8,972 nucleotides of DNA, taken from Kaiparowitsia sp041742695 (GTDB lineage: Bacteria > Cyanobacteriota > Cyanobacteriia > Elainellales > Elainellaceae). The position numbers and the translations under genes are program-made. Location of the stretch: assembly GCA_041742695.1 (NCBI GenBank), contig JBGTOF010000208.1:1-8972 (forward strand). The letters run 5' to 3'. This document shows, in pieces, positions 1 through 6,939 of the stretch; position 1 is the stretch's first letter, and every line of letters begins with the position of its first letter. The notes beneath the pieces were generated by a model. That model did no database searches. It saw only the letters and a list, made by a program, of their open reading frames with translations, and had not been told where the DNA came from.

Positions 1-640
1 ACTCCAACCCACTATGCTCAACGGTGGCATCCATCAGGGTGCGAACCGTGCGGACAATTGGAGCGACCTCGTGGGGGAGGGTGCCGCCGTTGGTGTCGCA
101 GAGGACTAGCCATTCTGCCCCAGCGGCGATCGCCACCTCCAACGTTTTCAGCGCATAGTCAGGATTCGCTCTATACCCATCAAACCAATGTTCGGCATCG
201 TAGATCACCCGCCGACCCTGCTCGCGAAAAAAGCGCAGCGTGTCGCCAATCATGGCTAAATTTTCGTCCAGCGTCGTCTTGAGTCCTTCTGTCACATGCA
301 GATCCCACGACTTGCCAAACACCGTCACCCAGCGCGTACCTGCTGACAAAATAGGCCGCAGCATGGGGTCATCTTCCGCTGTGCGACCGGGGCGGCGGGT
401 GCTGCAAAATGCCACCACCTCAGCTTGGCTCAGGGGTTGCTCATTAAGCTGCCAAAAAAACTGCACATCCTTGGGATTAGCCCCCGGCCAGCCGCCCTCA
501 ATAAACGGCACCCCCAGCCGATCGAGTTGGTGAGCAATGCGAAGCTTGTCTTCGAGAGACAGGGAAAGCCCCTCCATTTGGGCTCCGTCGCGCAGAGTCG
601 TGTCATAGATCCAAATCGGGGCGGCAGCAGAATGGGTCAT
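1..640 (-). CDS. cimA: (R)-citramalate synthase, N-terminal part (runs off the left edge)
   Basis: About 213 N-terminal residues are visible; the rest lies beyond base 1. CimA condenses pyruvate with acetyl-CoA to citramalate, the first step of the threonine-independent route to 2-oxobutyrate and isoleucine, in the cytosol. The protein shows the HMGL-like TIM-barrel opening DTTLRDGAQ (residues 13-21). It then has the GGWPGANPKD block typical of CimA rather than 2-isopropylmalate synthase, EHWFDGY with His151, and CDTNGGTLP with Asp182. Arg17 and Asp18 match the catalytic Arg and metal-binding Asp of the family. The ATG at 638-640 is chosen because it places the first barrel strand at the usual distance from the N-terminus; there is no clear Shine-Dalgarno sequence. 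Family members run to roughly 520-540 residues, so about 40% is seen. A HIP1 site lies inside at 126-133. The gene is divergent from the ferredoxin gene. 2-Isopropylmalate synthase is the alternative, but fits the motifs less well. Confidence 0.9.
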   Translation of the reverse strand, partial: MTHSAAAPIWIYDTTLRDGAQMEGLSLSLEDKLRIAHQLDRLGVPFIEGGWPGANPKDVQFFWQLNEQPLSQAEVVAFCSTRRPGRTAEDDPMLRPILSAGTRWVTVFGKSWDLHVTEGLKTTLDENLAMIGDTLRFFREQGRRVIYDAEHWFDGYRANPDYALKTLEVAIAAGAEWLVLCDTNGGTLPHEVAPIVRTVRTLMDATVEHSGLE

Positions 641-828
641 GGCACGCAGGTATGAGAATTTCCCAATTGTAGCGAGGTGTCAGCCGCCATATCCCGTTCC
701 TGCGGAGTTGTAACGCAACCCACCGTTGATCGGGCGATCGCCCCATCCGCTTTTGGGTGAAGAGCTGAGATCACGCGTTAGCATGAAAGCATATGCGGCC
801 TAATTTCTAGCGTTTTTTGAGCCAGTTC
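641..828. promoter_or_regulatory. Divergent intergenic region between cimA and the ferredoxin gene
   Basis: This 188-bp gap must hold the promoters of both divergent genes. It contains a HIP1 site at 734-741 within GGGCGATCGCCCC, a short GTTG-TAACG-CAAC inverted repeat near 706-718, and the palindrome GCATATGC at 789-796. No convincing paired -35 and -10 boxes were found on either strand. The regulatory role is inferred from gene orientation only. Confidence 0.35.
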
Positions 829-1161
829 ATGCCTATTATTTCTGCCCAAGGCAACACAATTGAATGCGCTACAGGGGCCAGCTTACGACGGGCGCTGTTG
901 CAGGCAGGTGTGACGCTGCACAATGGGCAATCGACGCTAGTTAACTGCCGTGGGTTAGGAACCTGTGGCACCTGTGCGGTGGCAATTGAGGGTGCCGCAT
1001 TTGCACCCAATTGGAAGGAACACGCGCGGCTCTCGCTGCCGCCCCACTCGCTTACACACTCCCGCCGACTCGCCTGCCAGACACACATGTTGGGTGATGT
1101 GCAGGTCGTTAAATACGAGGGCTTTTGGGGACAGGGTGAGGCCGTGCAGTGGTCACCGTGA
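829..1161 (+). CDS. 2Fe-2S ferredoxin-like protein, 110 aa
   Basis: A small soluble electron-transfer protein with a beta-grasp 2Fe-2S domain. Counting from the ATG at 829, the cluster ligands are Cys40, Cys46, Cys49 and Cys83. The spacing C-x5-C-x2-C-x33-C is closer to the adrenodoxin-type pattern than to the plant photosynthetic C-x4-C-x2-C pattern. The core reads CRGLGTCGTC and the last ligand sits in RRLACQT; both are intact. The reading frame is open back to a TTG at 817, but ATG 829 (MPIISAQG) starts directly at the first beta strand and is preferred. The Shine-Dalgarno sequence is weak. The redox partner cannot be told from the sequence. Nearby cimA is not a redox enzyme, so neighbours give no hint. 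Domain call is firm; assignment to a numbered ferredoxin is not attempted. Confidence 0.87.
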   Translation: MPIISAQGNTIECATGASLRRALLQAGVTLHNGQSTLVNCRGLGTCGTCAVAIEGAAFAPNWKEHARLSLPPHSLTHSRRLACQTHMLGDVQVVKYEGFWGQGEAVQWSP

Positions 1162-1263
1162 CCGGGGCAACGTTGGCCCTAAGCCACCCTACGCCTGTCG
1201 GCCATCCGTCAGCCATTGGATAGAAATTGGGTAAAACTGGGGGCGATCGCCCGCTCAAACCCC

Positions 1264-1313
1264 CATCATCTGCTGGAATTAGATGCGCAAGCAGGGCTAT
1301 TTGCGCGATGATG
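1264..1313 (+). other. Nested inverted repeat upstream of the 1342 gene
   Basis: CATCATC (1264-1270) pairs perfectly with GATGATG (1307-1313). Inside it, GCGCAA (1285-1290) pairs with TTGCGC (1301-1306) around a 10-nt loop. On the right the two arms are contiguous; on the left a 14-nt bulge separates them. It lies between the ferredoxin stop and the ribosome binding site of the next gene. No T-run follows, so it is not a standard terminator. It could be a leader hairpin of the 1342 gene or a 3' processing structure of the ferredoxin mRNA. Function unknown. Confidence 0.4.
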
Positions 1314-1341
1314 TGAAAGGGTAGACCGACGGAGGCTTAGG

Positions 1342-1746
1342 ATGGGTGGACTTCCAGAAATCATCGGCTTTTTCATCGTCTTTGGGGTGTTGGCCGCACT
1401 GATTGGCATTCTCACCACGGGCGCCATGCGGTTGATTAGCCTCATCGTGCTAACCGCACTTACACTCATTATGGTAGGTACCCCTGACTTTCGAGCTCGG
1501 TTAGGGAATGTTCCTATCCTGAATCGTATTTTTACCACAAACCAGACGCCAACCACGCAAGCGCCCGCTACCCAAGCGCCGACAACGACGACATTTCCTC
1601 GCGAACCCCAGGTGAACGGAACCCCTAGCCCGGGTGGTATTCCGCCCACTACGCCTAGCGGAGGGGTGCCGCCCACGGGCACAGGCGGGTCTGCGGGCAC
1701 AGCGCCAAGCCAAACTCGCCCGACTCCGGTGCCGGCTCGCTGGTAG
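1342..1746 (+). CDS. Small membrane protein with Thr/Pro/Gly-rich tail, 134 aa, function unknown
   Basis: Not recognised as a named family. The N-terminal half has two predicted transmembrane helices, at about residues 7-27 (IIGFFIVFGVLAALIGIL) and 31-47 (LISLIVLTALTLIMVGT), joined by a very short turn. A short basic stretch (RARLGNVPILNRIF) follows. From about residue 66 to the end the sequence is low-complexity and rich in Thr, Pro, Gly and Gln. It has an approximate TQAP repeat and a GGIPPTTPSGGVPPTG duplication, which suggests a flexible, disordered tail. The start is well supported: GGAGG at 1331-1335 is six bases before the ATG. The gene ends 49 bp before thiO-thiG on the same strand, so the two may share a transcript. 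The helical hairpin is inferred to sit in a membrane; which one, and which side the tail is on, cannot be seen. Confidence 0.7.
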   Translation: MGGLPEIIGFFIVFGVLAALIGILTTGAMRLISLIVLTALTLIMVGTPDFRARLGNVPILNRIFTTNQTPTTQAPATQAPTTTTFPREPQVNGTPSPGGIPPTTPSGGVPPTGTGGSAGTAPSQTRPTPVPARW

Positions 1747-1795
1747 GCCGTTGCCTCTTCCCTGATGGGATACTTGCTATCACGCCCGTGCCATT

Positions 1796-3985
1796 ATGCC
1801 TTTTACAGACGATATTTTAATTATTGGCGGCGGCATTGTAGGGTTGGCGATCGCCACCGAACTCAAGCTAAGGGGCGCATCCGTCACCGTCCTTAGCCGA
1901 GACTTTGAGCAAGCTGCCACCCATGCTGCAGCTGGAATGTTAGCTCCCCATGCCGAGGTGTTTGCGTCGGGTGCAATGCAAGACCTCTGCCTGCGCAGTC
2001 GTGCCCTCTATGGCGACTGGGTCGCAAAGCTCGAAGACCTCAGCGGCGAGTCAGCAGGCTATTGGCCCTGCGGCATTTTGGCACCCACCTTCGCTCCCGT
2101 GGAGAAAAGCTCTAACTCTGGCCTGCCTCATCTGGCGAATGCGCAGCATCAATCATCGGCCTCTAATCCATTCAATTCACTCGATGCGCTGGAGCGCTCT
2201 ACAACTAGCCCCCCCAATGGGGAAGCCACATCCCCCACTGGAGCCCTATGGCTGAGTGCAGAGGCGATGCACCAAGCACAGCCGGGTCTAAGCAACGCCA
2301 TAACGGGCGGCTGGTGGTATCCCGAAGATGGGCAAGTGGATAACCGGGCGTTAGCAGTGGCACTGCGGGCCGCAGCCAGTGCCGCAGGCGTGGTCATTCG
2401 CGATGGCGTTGCAGTGACAGGGCTAGAACAGCAGAGCGGGGCATTCCACGGCGGCATCTCGCAGAAAATTACCCGCCTCAAAACCAGCGAAGGCGATTGG
2501 CAGGCCGATCATTACGTCTTAGCGACCGGAGCCTGGACTTCAGACCTGCTGCCCATTCCCGTTACGCCCCGCAAAGGTCAAATGCTGTCGGTGACAGTTC
2601 CCCCCGGCTATGCCCACGGGTTGCCGCTGCAGCGGGTGCTGTTTGGCGACGATGTGTATATTGTGCCGCGGCGCGACGGGCGTATTGTGGTTGGGGCCAC
2701 CAGTGAAGCGGTTGGATTTACTCCCGGCAACACCCCAGCGGGCTTGGGTGCATTGCTGCAGGCCACGATTCGCCTATGCCCTGGCTTGGCAGAATTTCCG
2801 ATGCAAGAGCGCTGGTGGGGCTTTCGTCCAGCCACCCCCGATGAGTTGCCAATTTTGGGCAGCAGCCCTTGCAATAATCTAAGTTTGGCAGTGGGGCACC
2901 ACCGCAACGGTATCTTGTTGGCTCCCATTACGGCGCAGCTCTTGGCCGATCAAGTCTTGAGGCAGTCATCTGCACCGTCTGAGAGAGAATCTCCTGAGGC
3001 TCTGCTCTCAGCCTTTTCTTGGCAGCGCTTTGTCCATTCCCCAACGCCACCCACTGCTGCGTCGATCTCGTCACAATGTCTTCCGTCTGAGTTTTCTTCA
3101 TCAACGTCTTCGTCAACGCCTACCATGCTGCACTATCCCACTCCTGTTGATACGGTTCAGCCCGCTGAATCTTCTACATCCGCACTCCCTGAGGATGAAC
3201 CTCTCACCATTGCGGGCCGCACCTTCCGGTCTCGTCTTATGACAGGCACGGGCAAATACACCAACTTCGATACGATGCGCCAGAGCGTTAGTGCCAGCGG
3301 CTGCGAAATTGTGACGGTAGCGGTGCGTCGGGTACAAACCAAAGCACCTGGACATGAAGGCCTCGCCGAAGCGCTGGACTGGTCGAAGATTTGGATGTTG
3401 CCCAATACCGCAGGCTGCAAAACGGCAGAAGAAGCGGTGCGGGTGGCGCGGTTGGGGCGTGAGATGGCGAAGCTACTGGGTCAAGAAGACAACAATTTCG
3501 TAAAGCTGGAAGTGATTCCCGATGCGAAGTATCTGCTGCCCGACCCCATTGGCACACTTCAAGCTGCTGAGCAATTGGTGAAAGAGGGGTTTGCGGTATT
3601 GCCCTATATCAACGCTGACCCCTTGCTGGCGAAGCGGCTAGAAGAGGCTGGCTGCGCCACTGTGATGCCGCTAGGGTCGCCCATTGGCTCAGGGCAAGGC
3701 ATTCAAAATGAGGCGAATATCCGCATTATTGTGGAAACGTCTCGGGTGCCAGTGGTGGTGGATGCGGGCATCGGCTCCCCGAGTGAAGCCGCCTACGCAA
3801 TGGAGCTGGGTGCTTCAGCGTTGCTCATTAATACGGCGATCGCCCAGGCAAAGAATCCAGTTGCAATGGGGCGGGCGATGGGATTGGCAACGGTGGCTGG
3901 ACGGCTGGCGTATTTGGCAGGGCGCATCCCGATTCAGACTATGGCCAGTGCAAGCTCGCCCCTTACCGGCACGATTACCAGCTAG
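1796..3985 (+). CDS. thiO/thiG: Bifunctional glycine oxidase (ThiO) / thiazole synthase (ThiG) fusion, 729 aa
   Basis: Makes the thiazole phosphate of thiamine. ThiO oxidises glycine to dehydroglycine with FAD; ThiG joins this with 1-deoxyxylulose 5-phosphate and the ThiS thiocarboxylate sulfur. The ThiO domain is about residues 1-390: GGGIVG FAD motif at 11-16, ThiO signature THAAAGMLAP, then GFRP (Arg344) and HHRNGILLAP (Arg370), where the family binds substrate carboxylate. A Ser/Thr/Pro-rich linker of about 75 residues leads to ThiG (about 469-722). There Lys570 in KLEVIP matches the Schiff-base lysine of Bacillus ThiG, with Glu572 two residues on and Asp656 in DAGIGSPSEA. Residues 104-149 are a polar low-complexity insertion inside ThiO. 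Such fusions are known in cyanobacteria; this one looks long because of the linker and insertion. There is no Shine-Dalgarno sequence, and the 49-bp upstream gap is too short for a TPP riboswitch. No thiS is next to it. Confidence 0.95.
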   Translation: MPFTDDILIIGGGIVGLAIATELKLRGASVTVLSRDFEQAATHAAAGMLAPHAEVFASGAMQDLCLRSRALYGDWVAKLEDLSGESAGYWPCGILAPTFAPVEKSSNSGLPHLANAQHQSSASNPFNSLDALERSTTSPPNGEATSPTGALWLSAEAMHQAQPGLSNAITGGWWYPEDGQVDNRALAVALRAAASAAGVVIRDGVAVTGLEQQSGAFHGGISQKITRLKTSEGDWQADHYVLATGAWTSDLLPIPVTPRKGQMLSVTVPPGYAHGLPLQRVLFGDDVYIVPRRDGRIVVGATSEAVGFTPGNTPAGLGALLQATIRLCPGLAEFPMQERWWGFRPATPDELPILGSSPCNNLSLAVGHHRNGILLAPITAQLLADQVLRQSSAPSERESPEALLSAFSWQRFVHSPTPPTAASISSQCLPSEFSSSTSSSTPTMLHYPTPVDTVQPAESSTSALPEDEPLTIAGRTFRSRLMTGTGKYTNFDTMRQSVSASGCEIVTVAVRRVQTKAPGHEGLAEALDWSKIWMLPNTAGCKTAEEAVRVARLGREMAKLLGQEDNNFVKLEVIPDAKYLLPDPIGTLQAAEQLVKEGFAVLPYINADPLLAKRLEEAGCATVMPLGSPIGSGQGIQNEANIRIIVETSRVPVVVDAGIGSPSEAAYAMELGASALLINTAIAQAKNPVAMGRAMGLATVAGRLAYLAGRIPIQTMASASSPLTGTITS

Positions 3986-4002
3986 CTCCCGATCCGGTTC
4001 TA

Positions 4003-4114
4003 GAGATATTGCAACCGATAGGTTGATTAGGCCAATGGTTGTTGTAAGCCTTCTGCCATGCAGGGATCTCACAATAAATTAACATTCAAATTAGCGCGTC
4101 AATTGCAATATCTC
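4003..4114 (+). repeat. Structured intergenic element, copy 1
   Basis: Bounded by a perfect 12-bp inverted repeat, GAGATATTGCAA (4003-4014) and TTGCAATATCTC (4103-4114). Inside are a small AACC-GATA-GGTT hairpin (4013-4024) and a central 15-bp imperfect hairpin (4042-4074) closed by CTGC-CAT-GCAG. The block at 4007-4030 matches 8544-8567 at 23 of 24 bases, and 4082-4106 matches 8618-8642 at 19 of 25. It fills almost all of the gap between the convergent thiO-thiG and 4121 genes. It may be a REP- or MITE-like repeat or a structured 3' RNA. No named family is recognised. Confidence 0.7.
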
Positions 4115-4120
4115 GTGCAA

Positions 4121-4879
4121 TTAAGTCGCCTTTGCCGTCATGGGATTTGTGCGGAAGGTGACATTGACCCCTTCCTGCGACTGTTCTAACACCAGCATGG
4201 GAGTTGGCTTCGCCTTTTGATCCCAGTGGATATAGGCAATCCGTCCCTGAATAGTAGGCTGCCAGTTTTCGTTTTCTTCGGCATCCTGACTCATAAACTT
4301 CTCCAGACATTGAATAATCTGGTTCACGGTGACAGACGTTGGCTGCGCTGGCAGCTTTGCTAGCTTAATTTGAATTCGAAACAGAACTGCTTTTTTGCCA
4401 CCCGGTGCTTCAGTCAAGTCATATTCCACATCAAACATTTCGTCGATTTGGCGGGGTGTGCTAGCGATACCCAGCGTCCCCTGTTCGGCCTGACTGGGCC
4501 GCAGCGCCACGGAGATCTTTTCTTTGATCCGAATTTTGATCTGATTGATGATGGAAAAGTGGAAGGTCCCTTCGTCCATCCGCATTCGCAAATAGTCGAG
4601 GTTGAATTCGCGAGAGTGGATCAAGTCGGGGTTCTTTTCCATCTTGGCGATGGTGTTAAGCGCCAGCTTGAGTTTCTTTTGCAGTTCGCGGTTTTTATAT
4701 TCTTCGAATCGTTTGTCTTTGCTAACCTTGTCGTACACAATTTTGGAGTAGATGCCCAGACCAAACAGCAGCAGCAGCAACCCAAGTGTGGAGTGCATCC
4801 AAACTTGCCCTGGACGCTGCACCACGGGTGACGTGGCTTGAGCCACTACTGGCGTTGAAGGGAGGAGATGGGCTGACAT
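4121..4879 (-). CDS. Single-pass membrane protein, 252 aa, function unknown
   Basis: No known domain is recognised. The N-terminal 27 residues are Pro/Gln/Ser-rich. One strongly hydrophobic helix follows at about 30-48 (STLGLLLLLFGLGIYSKIV), then a Lys/Glu-rich stretch at about 50-80 (KDKRFEEYKNRELQKKLKLA) likely to be helical or a short coiled coil. The remaining 170 residues look globular and mixed alpha/beta. They end with strand-like segments (GRIAYIHWD, MLVLEQ, GVNVTFRT). The layout suggests a membrane anchor holding a soluble domain on one side. ATG 4879 is used; the Met at residue 28, just before the helix, is a possible later start, and neither has a clear Shine-Dalgarno sequence. It lies 218 bp downstream of the MBOAT gene on the same strand. 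It is convergent with thiO-thiG, and its stop is six bases from the structured element. Codon use and length argue for a real gene. Confidence 0.75.
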   Translation of the reverse strand: MSAHLLPSTPVVAQATSPVVQRPGQVWMHSTLGLLLLLFGLGIYSKIVYDKVSKDKRFEEYKNRELQKKLKLALNTIAKMEKNPDLIHSREFNLDYLRMRMDEGTFHFSIINQIKIRIKEKISVALRPSQAEQGTLGIASTPRQIDEMFDVEYDLTEAPGGKKAVLFRIQIKLAKLPAQPTSVTVNQIIQCLEKFMSQDAEENENWQPTIQGRIAYIHWDQKAKPTPMLVLEQSQEGVNVTFRTNPMTAKAT

Positions 4880-4926
4880 GGCAAATCAAGTCTAGGAGTG
4901 GGTGTTGTACTTTCAGAATTCCCCTC

Positions 4927-4933
4927 TTTTATA
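4927..4933 (-). promoter_or_regulatory. Candidate -10 box for the 4121-4879 gene
   Basis: Read on the minus strand, GTATAAAAG gives a good TATAAA -10 hexamer about 50 bases upstream of the start codon. No good -35 box is present at the expected 16-18 base spacing (the sequence there reads CCTCAT). A promoter of the type needing only a -10 plus an activator is possible. Weak evidence. Confidence 0.25.
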
Positions 4934-4986
4934 CTTTTCCATCAGCCTAGATGAGGATAAACTGTGATGTTTTCGTAATAGTTTTG

Positions 4987-5002
4987 TGGGGCGATCGCCC
5001 CA
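4987..5002. repeat. Extended HIP1 palindrome (16 bp)
   Basis: TGGGGCGATCGCCCCA is a perfect 16-bp palindrome centred on the HIP1 core. It lies between the two minus-strand genes. HIP1 is the abundant cyanobacterial octamer GCGATCGC; ten more copies lie elsewhere in the window. Neither strand has a T-run after it, so it is not called a terminator. The surrounding 4880-5097 gap holds nothing else clear. Confidence 0.8.
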
Positions 5003-5097
5003 TCTAATAAAACCAAAATGAACCTGCTGCTAGTTTTCTCATGGCAATGTAGTCACGTGCTGACCGAGCGCCCAGATCATTCCCAGACAAAGCCCAC

Positions 5098-6600
5098 CTA
5101 AAAATTAAAGTAAATATAAGGGGCGCTTTCGCTAGGGGCCAGCAGCCAAGCCGCTAGCAAACAGGTGGGAATGAGCAAGAGTTTGAGCGCCAAACTCAAA
5201 TGCAGCTTCAAGCCCCGGTGAAACAGATACGCAACGCCCATGCCGACAAACACAGCCCCCACTTGGAGCGCTACCGTAATGCGATCGCTCCCCAGCGCAT
5301 CCACATACACCAACTGCCCAAATTGCAGATCAGCTCGATAGCCCCACAGCCGCTGCATCACCAGCCAGGATTGGTTTAGATTGGGCAATCGGAAGAAGAC
5401 CCACGCGAGGAAGACGGCCAACTGTGTGACAAGCCATCCCGTCACAACGCCCGGTGTAGACTGCCAGAAGCGGGCGATCGCTCCCCGCTGCTTTGCCAAC
5501 GTATCCGTCAGCCGATGCACCACCAAAAATAGCCCGTGCAGCCCCCCCCACACCACAAAGCCCCAGGCAGCGCCATGCCAAATGCCCGCAATCAGCATAA
5601 TTAGCAAGAGGTTGAGGCAGGTGCGTCCTAGACCCCGTCGTGAACCACCGAGGGGAAAATATAAATAATTTCGCAGCCAGTCCCCCAAGGTCATGTGCCA
5701 CCGCCGCCAGAAATCAGCAATGCTGGTGCAGAAGTAGGGGAAATTGAAATTTTGGGGGAGCTCTAGCCCCAGCAACAGCGAAGCCCCCCGCGCTACATCC
5801 ACATAGCCGCTAAAGTCGAGATAAAGCTGTAGACCATAGGCGGCGATCGCCAGCCACAGGTCACCACTTCCAGCTCGCTCCACATTATCAAAAATTAAAT
5901 TGACGGGTGTCGCCAAGTGATCGGCCAGCAGCAGCTTCTTGACAGCTCCACAGGCAATCAGCCAGATGCCTTCCACAATCTGCGGGGTACGCGGAAACCG
6001 CAGCGTGGGAAACTGCCCCACAAACGGATAGAACCGCGTAATGGGCCCCGAAATCAGCTTTGGGAAAAACAGCTTGTAGGCACTGAACTTTAGCCAATCT
6101 ATCGTCGGCGGAGCACCCCGATACACATCGATCAAATAGGCAATGCACTCAAAGCAAAAAAAGCTAATGCCTAGGGGCGCAACCACATGCCGCCCAAACC
6201 AGGCTGCCCCACTCTCGGCCCCCGGCACCCCCAGTGCTCCGCCTATATCCGTCAGCAAAAACGGGACATACTTAAAACCCAGCAGCAGCAGCACATTCAG
6301 TCCAATGCCAAACACCAGCAGTCGGCTGCGATTGCGGTTCCAGTCTTGCTGAGCAAACTGCCAACTCTCGGGTTCCATTTCGCCCGGTGCGGGCTCTATA
6401 GGCACCTGCAATGATAGGCCCAGCCAGTAGGTGATAAACAACATTACTAGCAGCAACGGGACATATTGAACTTGCAGCGAACTGTAAAAGACGAGGCTAG
6501 AAACTAGCAAAATCCACAGCTTGAGCCGCCCTTCTACTGACCAATAGAGCCCCAGCACACTGAGCAGAAATAACCCAAACGTAATCGACAAAAAGTTCAT
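5098..6600 (-). CDS. MBOAT-family membrane O-acyltransferase (AlgI/DltB-like), 500 aa
   Basis: A polytopic membrane protein with about ten or more hydrophobic segments along its length. MBOAT proteins move acyl groups across or at the membrane onto a hydroxyl acceptor; in the AlgI group the acceptor is usually a polysaccharide. Family blocks appear in order: ISFFCFECIAYLIDVYRG, SGPITRFYPF, LYLDFSGYVDVARG, FWRRWHMTLGDWLRNYLYFP with His302, and GIWHGAAWGF with the near-invariant catalytic His342. The C-terminus ends YIYFNF, typical of a complete member. The frame is open to a TTG at 6618, but the ATG at 6600 (MNFLSITFGLFLL) gives the usual N-terminus and is chosen. No SGNH/AlgJ-type partner or polymer synthase is beside it, so the substrate is unknown. 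The coding strand has a run of eight G (5542-5549) at Trp-Gly-Gly. Confidence 0.9.
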   Translation of the reverse strand: MNFLSITFGLFLLSVLGLYWSVEGRLKLWILLVSSLVFYSSLQVQYVPLLLVMLFITYWLGLSLQVPIEPAPGEMEPESWQFAQQDWNRNRSRLLVFGIGLNVLLLLGFKYVPFLLTDIGGALGVPGAESGAAWFGRHVVAPLGISFFCFECIAYLIDVYRGAPPTIDWLKFSAYKLFFPKLISGPITRFYPFVGQFPTLRFPRTPQIVEGIWLIACGAVKKLLLADHLATPVNLIFDNVERAGSGDLWLAIAAYGLQLYLDFSGYVDVARGASLLLGLELPQNFNFPYFCTSIADFWRRWHMTLGDWLRNYLYFPLGGSRRGLGRTCLNLLLIMLIAGIWHGAAWGFVVWGGLHGLFLVVHRLTDTLAKQRGAIARFWQSTPGVVTGWLVTQLAVFLAWVFFRLPNLNQSWLVMQRLWGYRADLQFGQLVYVDALGSDRITVALQVGAVFVGMGVAYLFHRGLKLHLSLALKLLLIPTCLLAAWLLAPSESAPYIYFNF

Positions 6601-6821
6601 AATGGCGACTAGTAGCAATCAACAGGTACAGGGCAGCCCTTGACAACTAACTGTATCGCAGCCCCGTTAGCCTGACACATCTTGTTTAGAACTTCGTGTC
6701 TAGAACGACGGGTTGCCATCCAATGCCAAATCTTACTGGGTTGCCTTCGGCTTGGGTATGGCGGATGCCATTCGCTTCTACAGGTTAACAATCGTGGAAC
6801 CGAAGGTACGGGATTCGGATT

Positions 6822-6876
6822 TAATCTAAAACGCACGGCCTGGCTCTAATCTACAAAACTACATCTTGTAATCTAC
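6822..6876 (+). repeat. Three direct repeats of TAATCTA
   Basis: TAATCTA occurs at 6822-6828, 6847-6853 and 6869-6875. The last two copies extend to TAATCTAC and start 22 bases apart, about two helical turns; the first two start 25 apart. TACAA (6852-6856) and TTGTA (6866-6870) also form an inverted repeat across the last two copies. This may be a transcription-factor site in the divergent region, or chance in a locally A+T-rich stretch. Confidence 0.4.
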
Positions 6877-6939
6877 TGTTTGTCGGTAGGGTTTATGGGG
6901 TTAAGCCTTGCAATGGTTATTTAGGTATGAGACGATAAT

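Noticed and set aside
1266..1700. 144-aa minus-strand frame opposite the 1342 gene
   Set aside because: It arises from the Thr/Pro/Gly-rich codons on the plus strand, which has the strong ribosome binding site.
1747..1795. TPP riboswitch upstream of thiO-thiG
   Set aside because: The gap is only 49 bases and shows none of the conserved TPP aptamer motifs.
3684..4082. 132-aa plus-strand frame overlapping the end of thiO-thiG
   Set aside because: Out-of-frame shadow of the ThiG coding sequence; Trp- and Arg-rich product with no family features.
4370..4831. 153-aa open frame on the plus strand opposite the 252-aa membrane protein
   Set aside because: It lies wholly antisense to a better gene and has no ribosome binding site. 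Its composition mirrors the opposite strand, for example a Gln run opposite leucine codons.
4987..5002. 16-bp palindrome considered as a terminator for the MBOAT gene
   Set aside because: There is no T-run on either strand and the centre is the common HIP1 octamer; it is better explained as an extended HIP1 site.
6609..6836. 75-aa minus-strand open frame upstream of the MBOAT gene
   Set aside because: The composition is unlike a folded protein, with many Arg, Pro and Trp residues. There is no ribosome binding site or family resemblance, and it would overlap the TTG-extended MBOAT start. Treated as non-coding.
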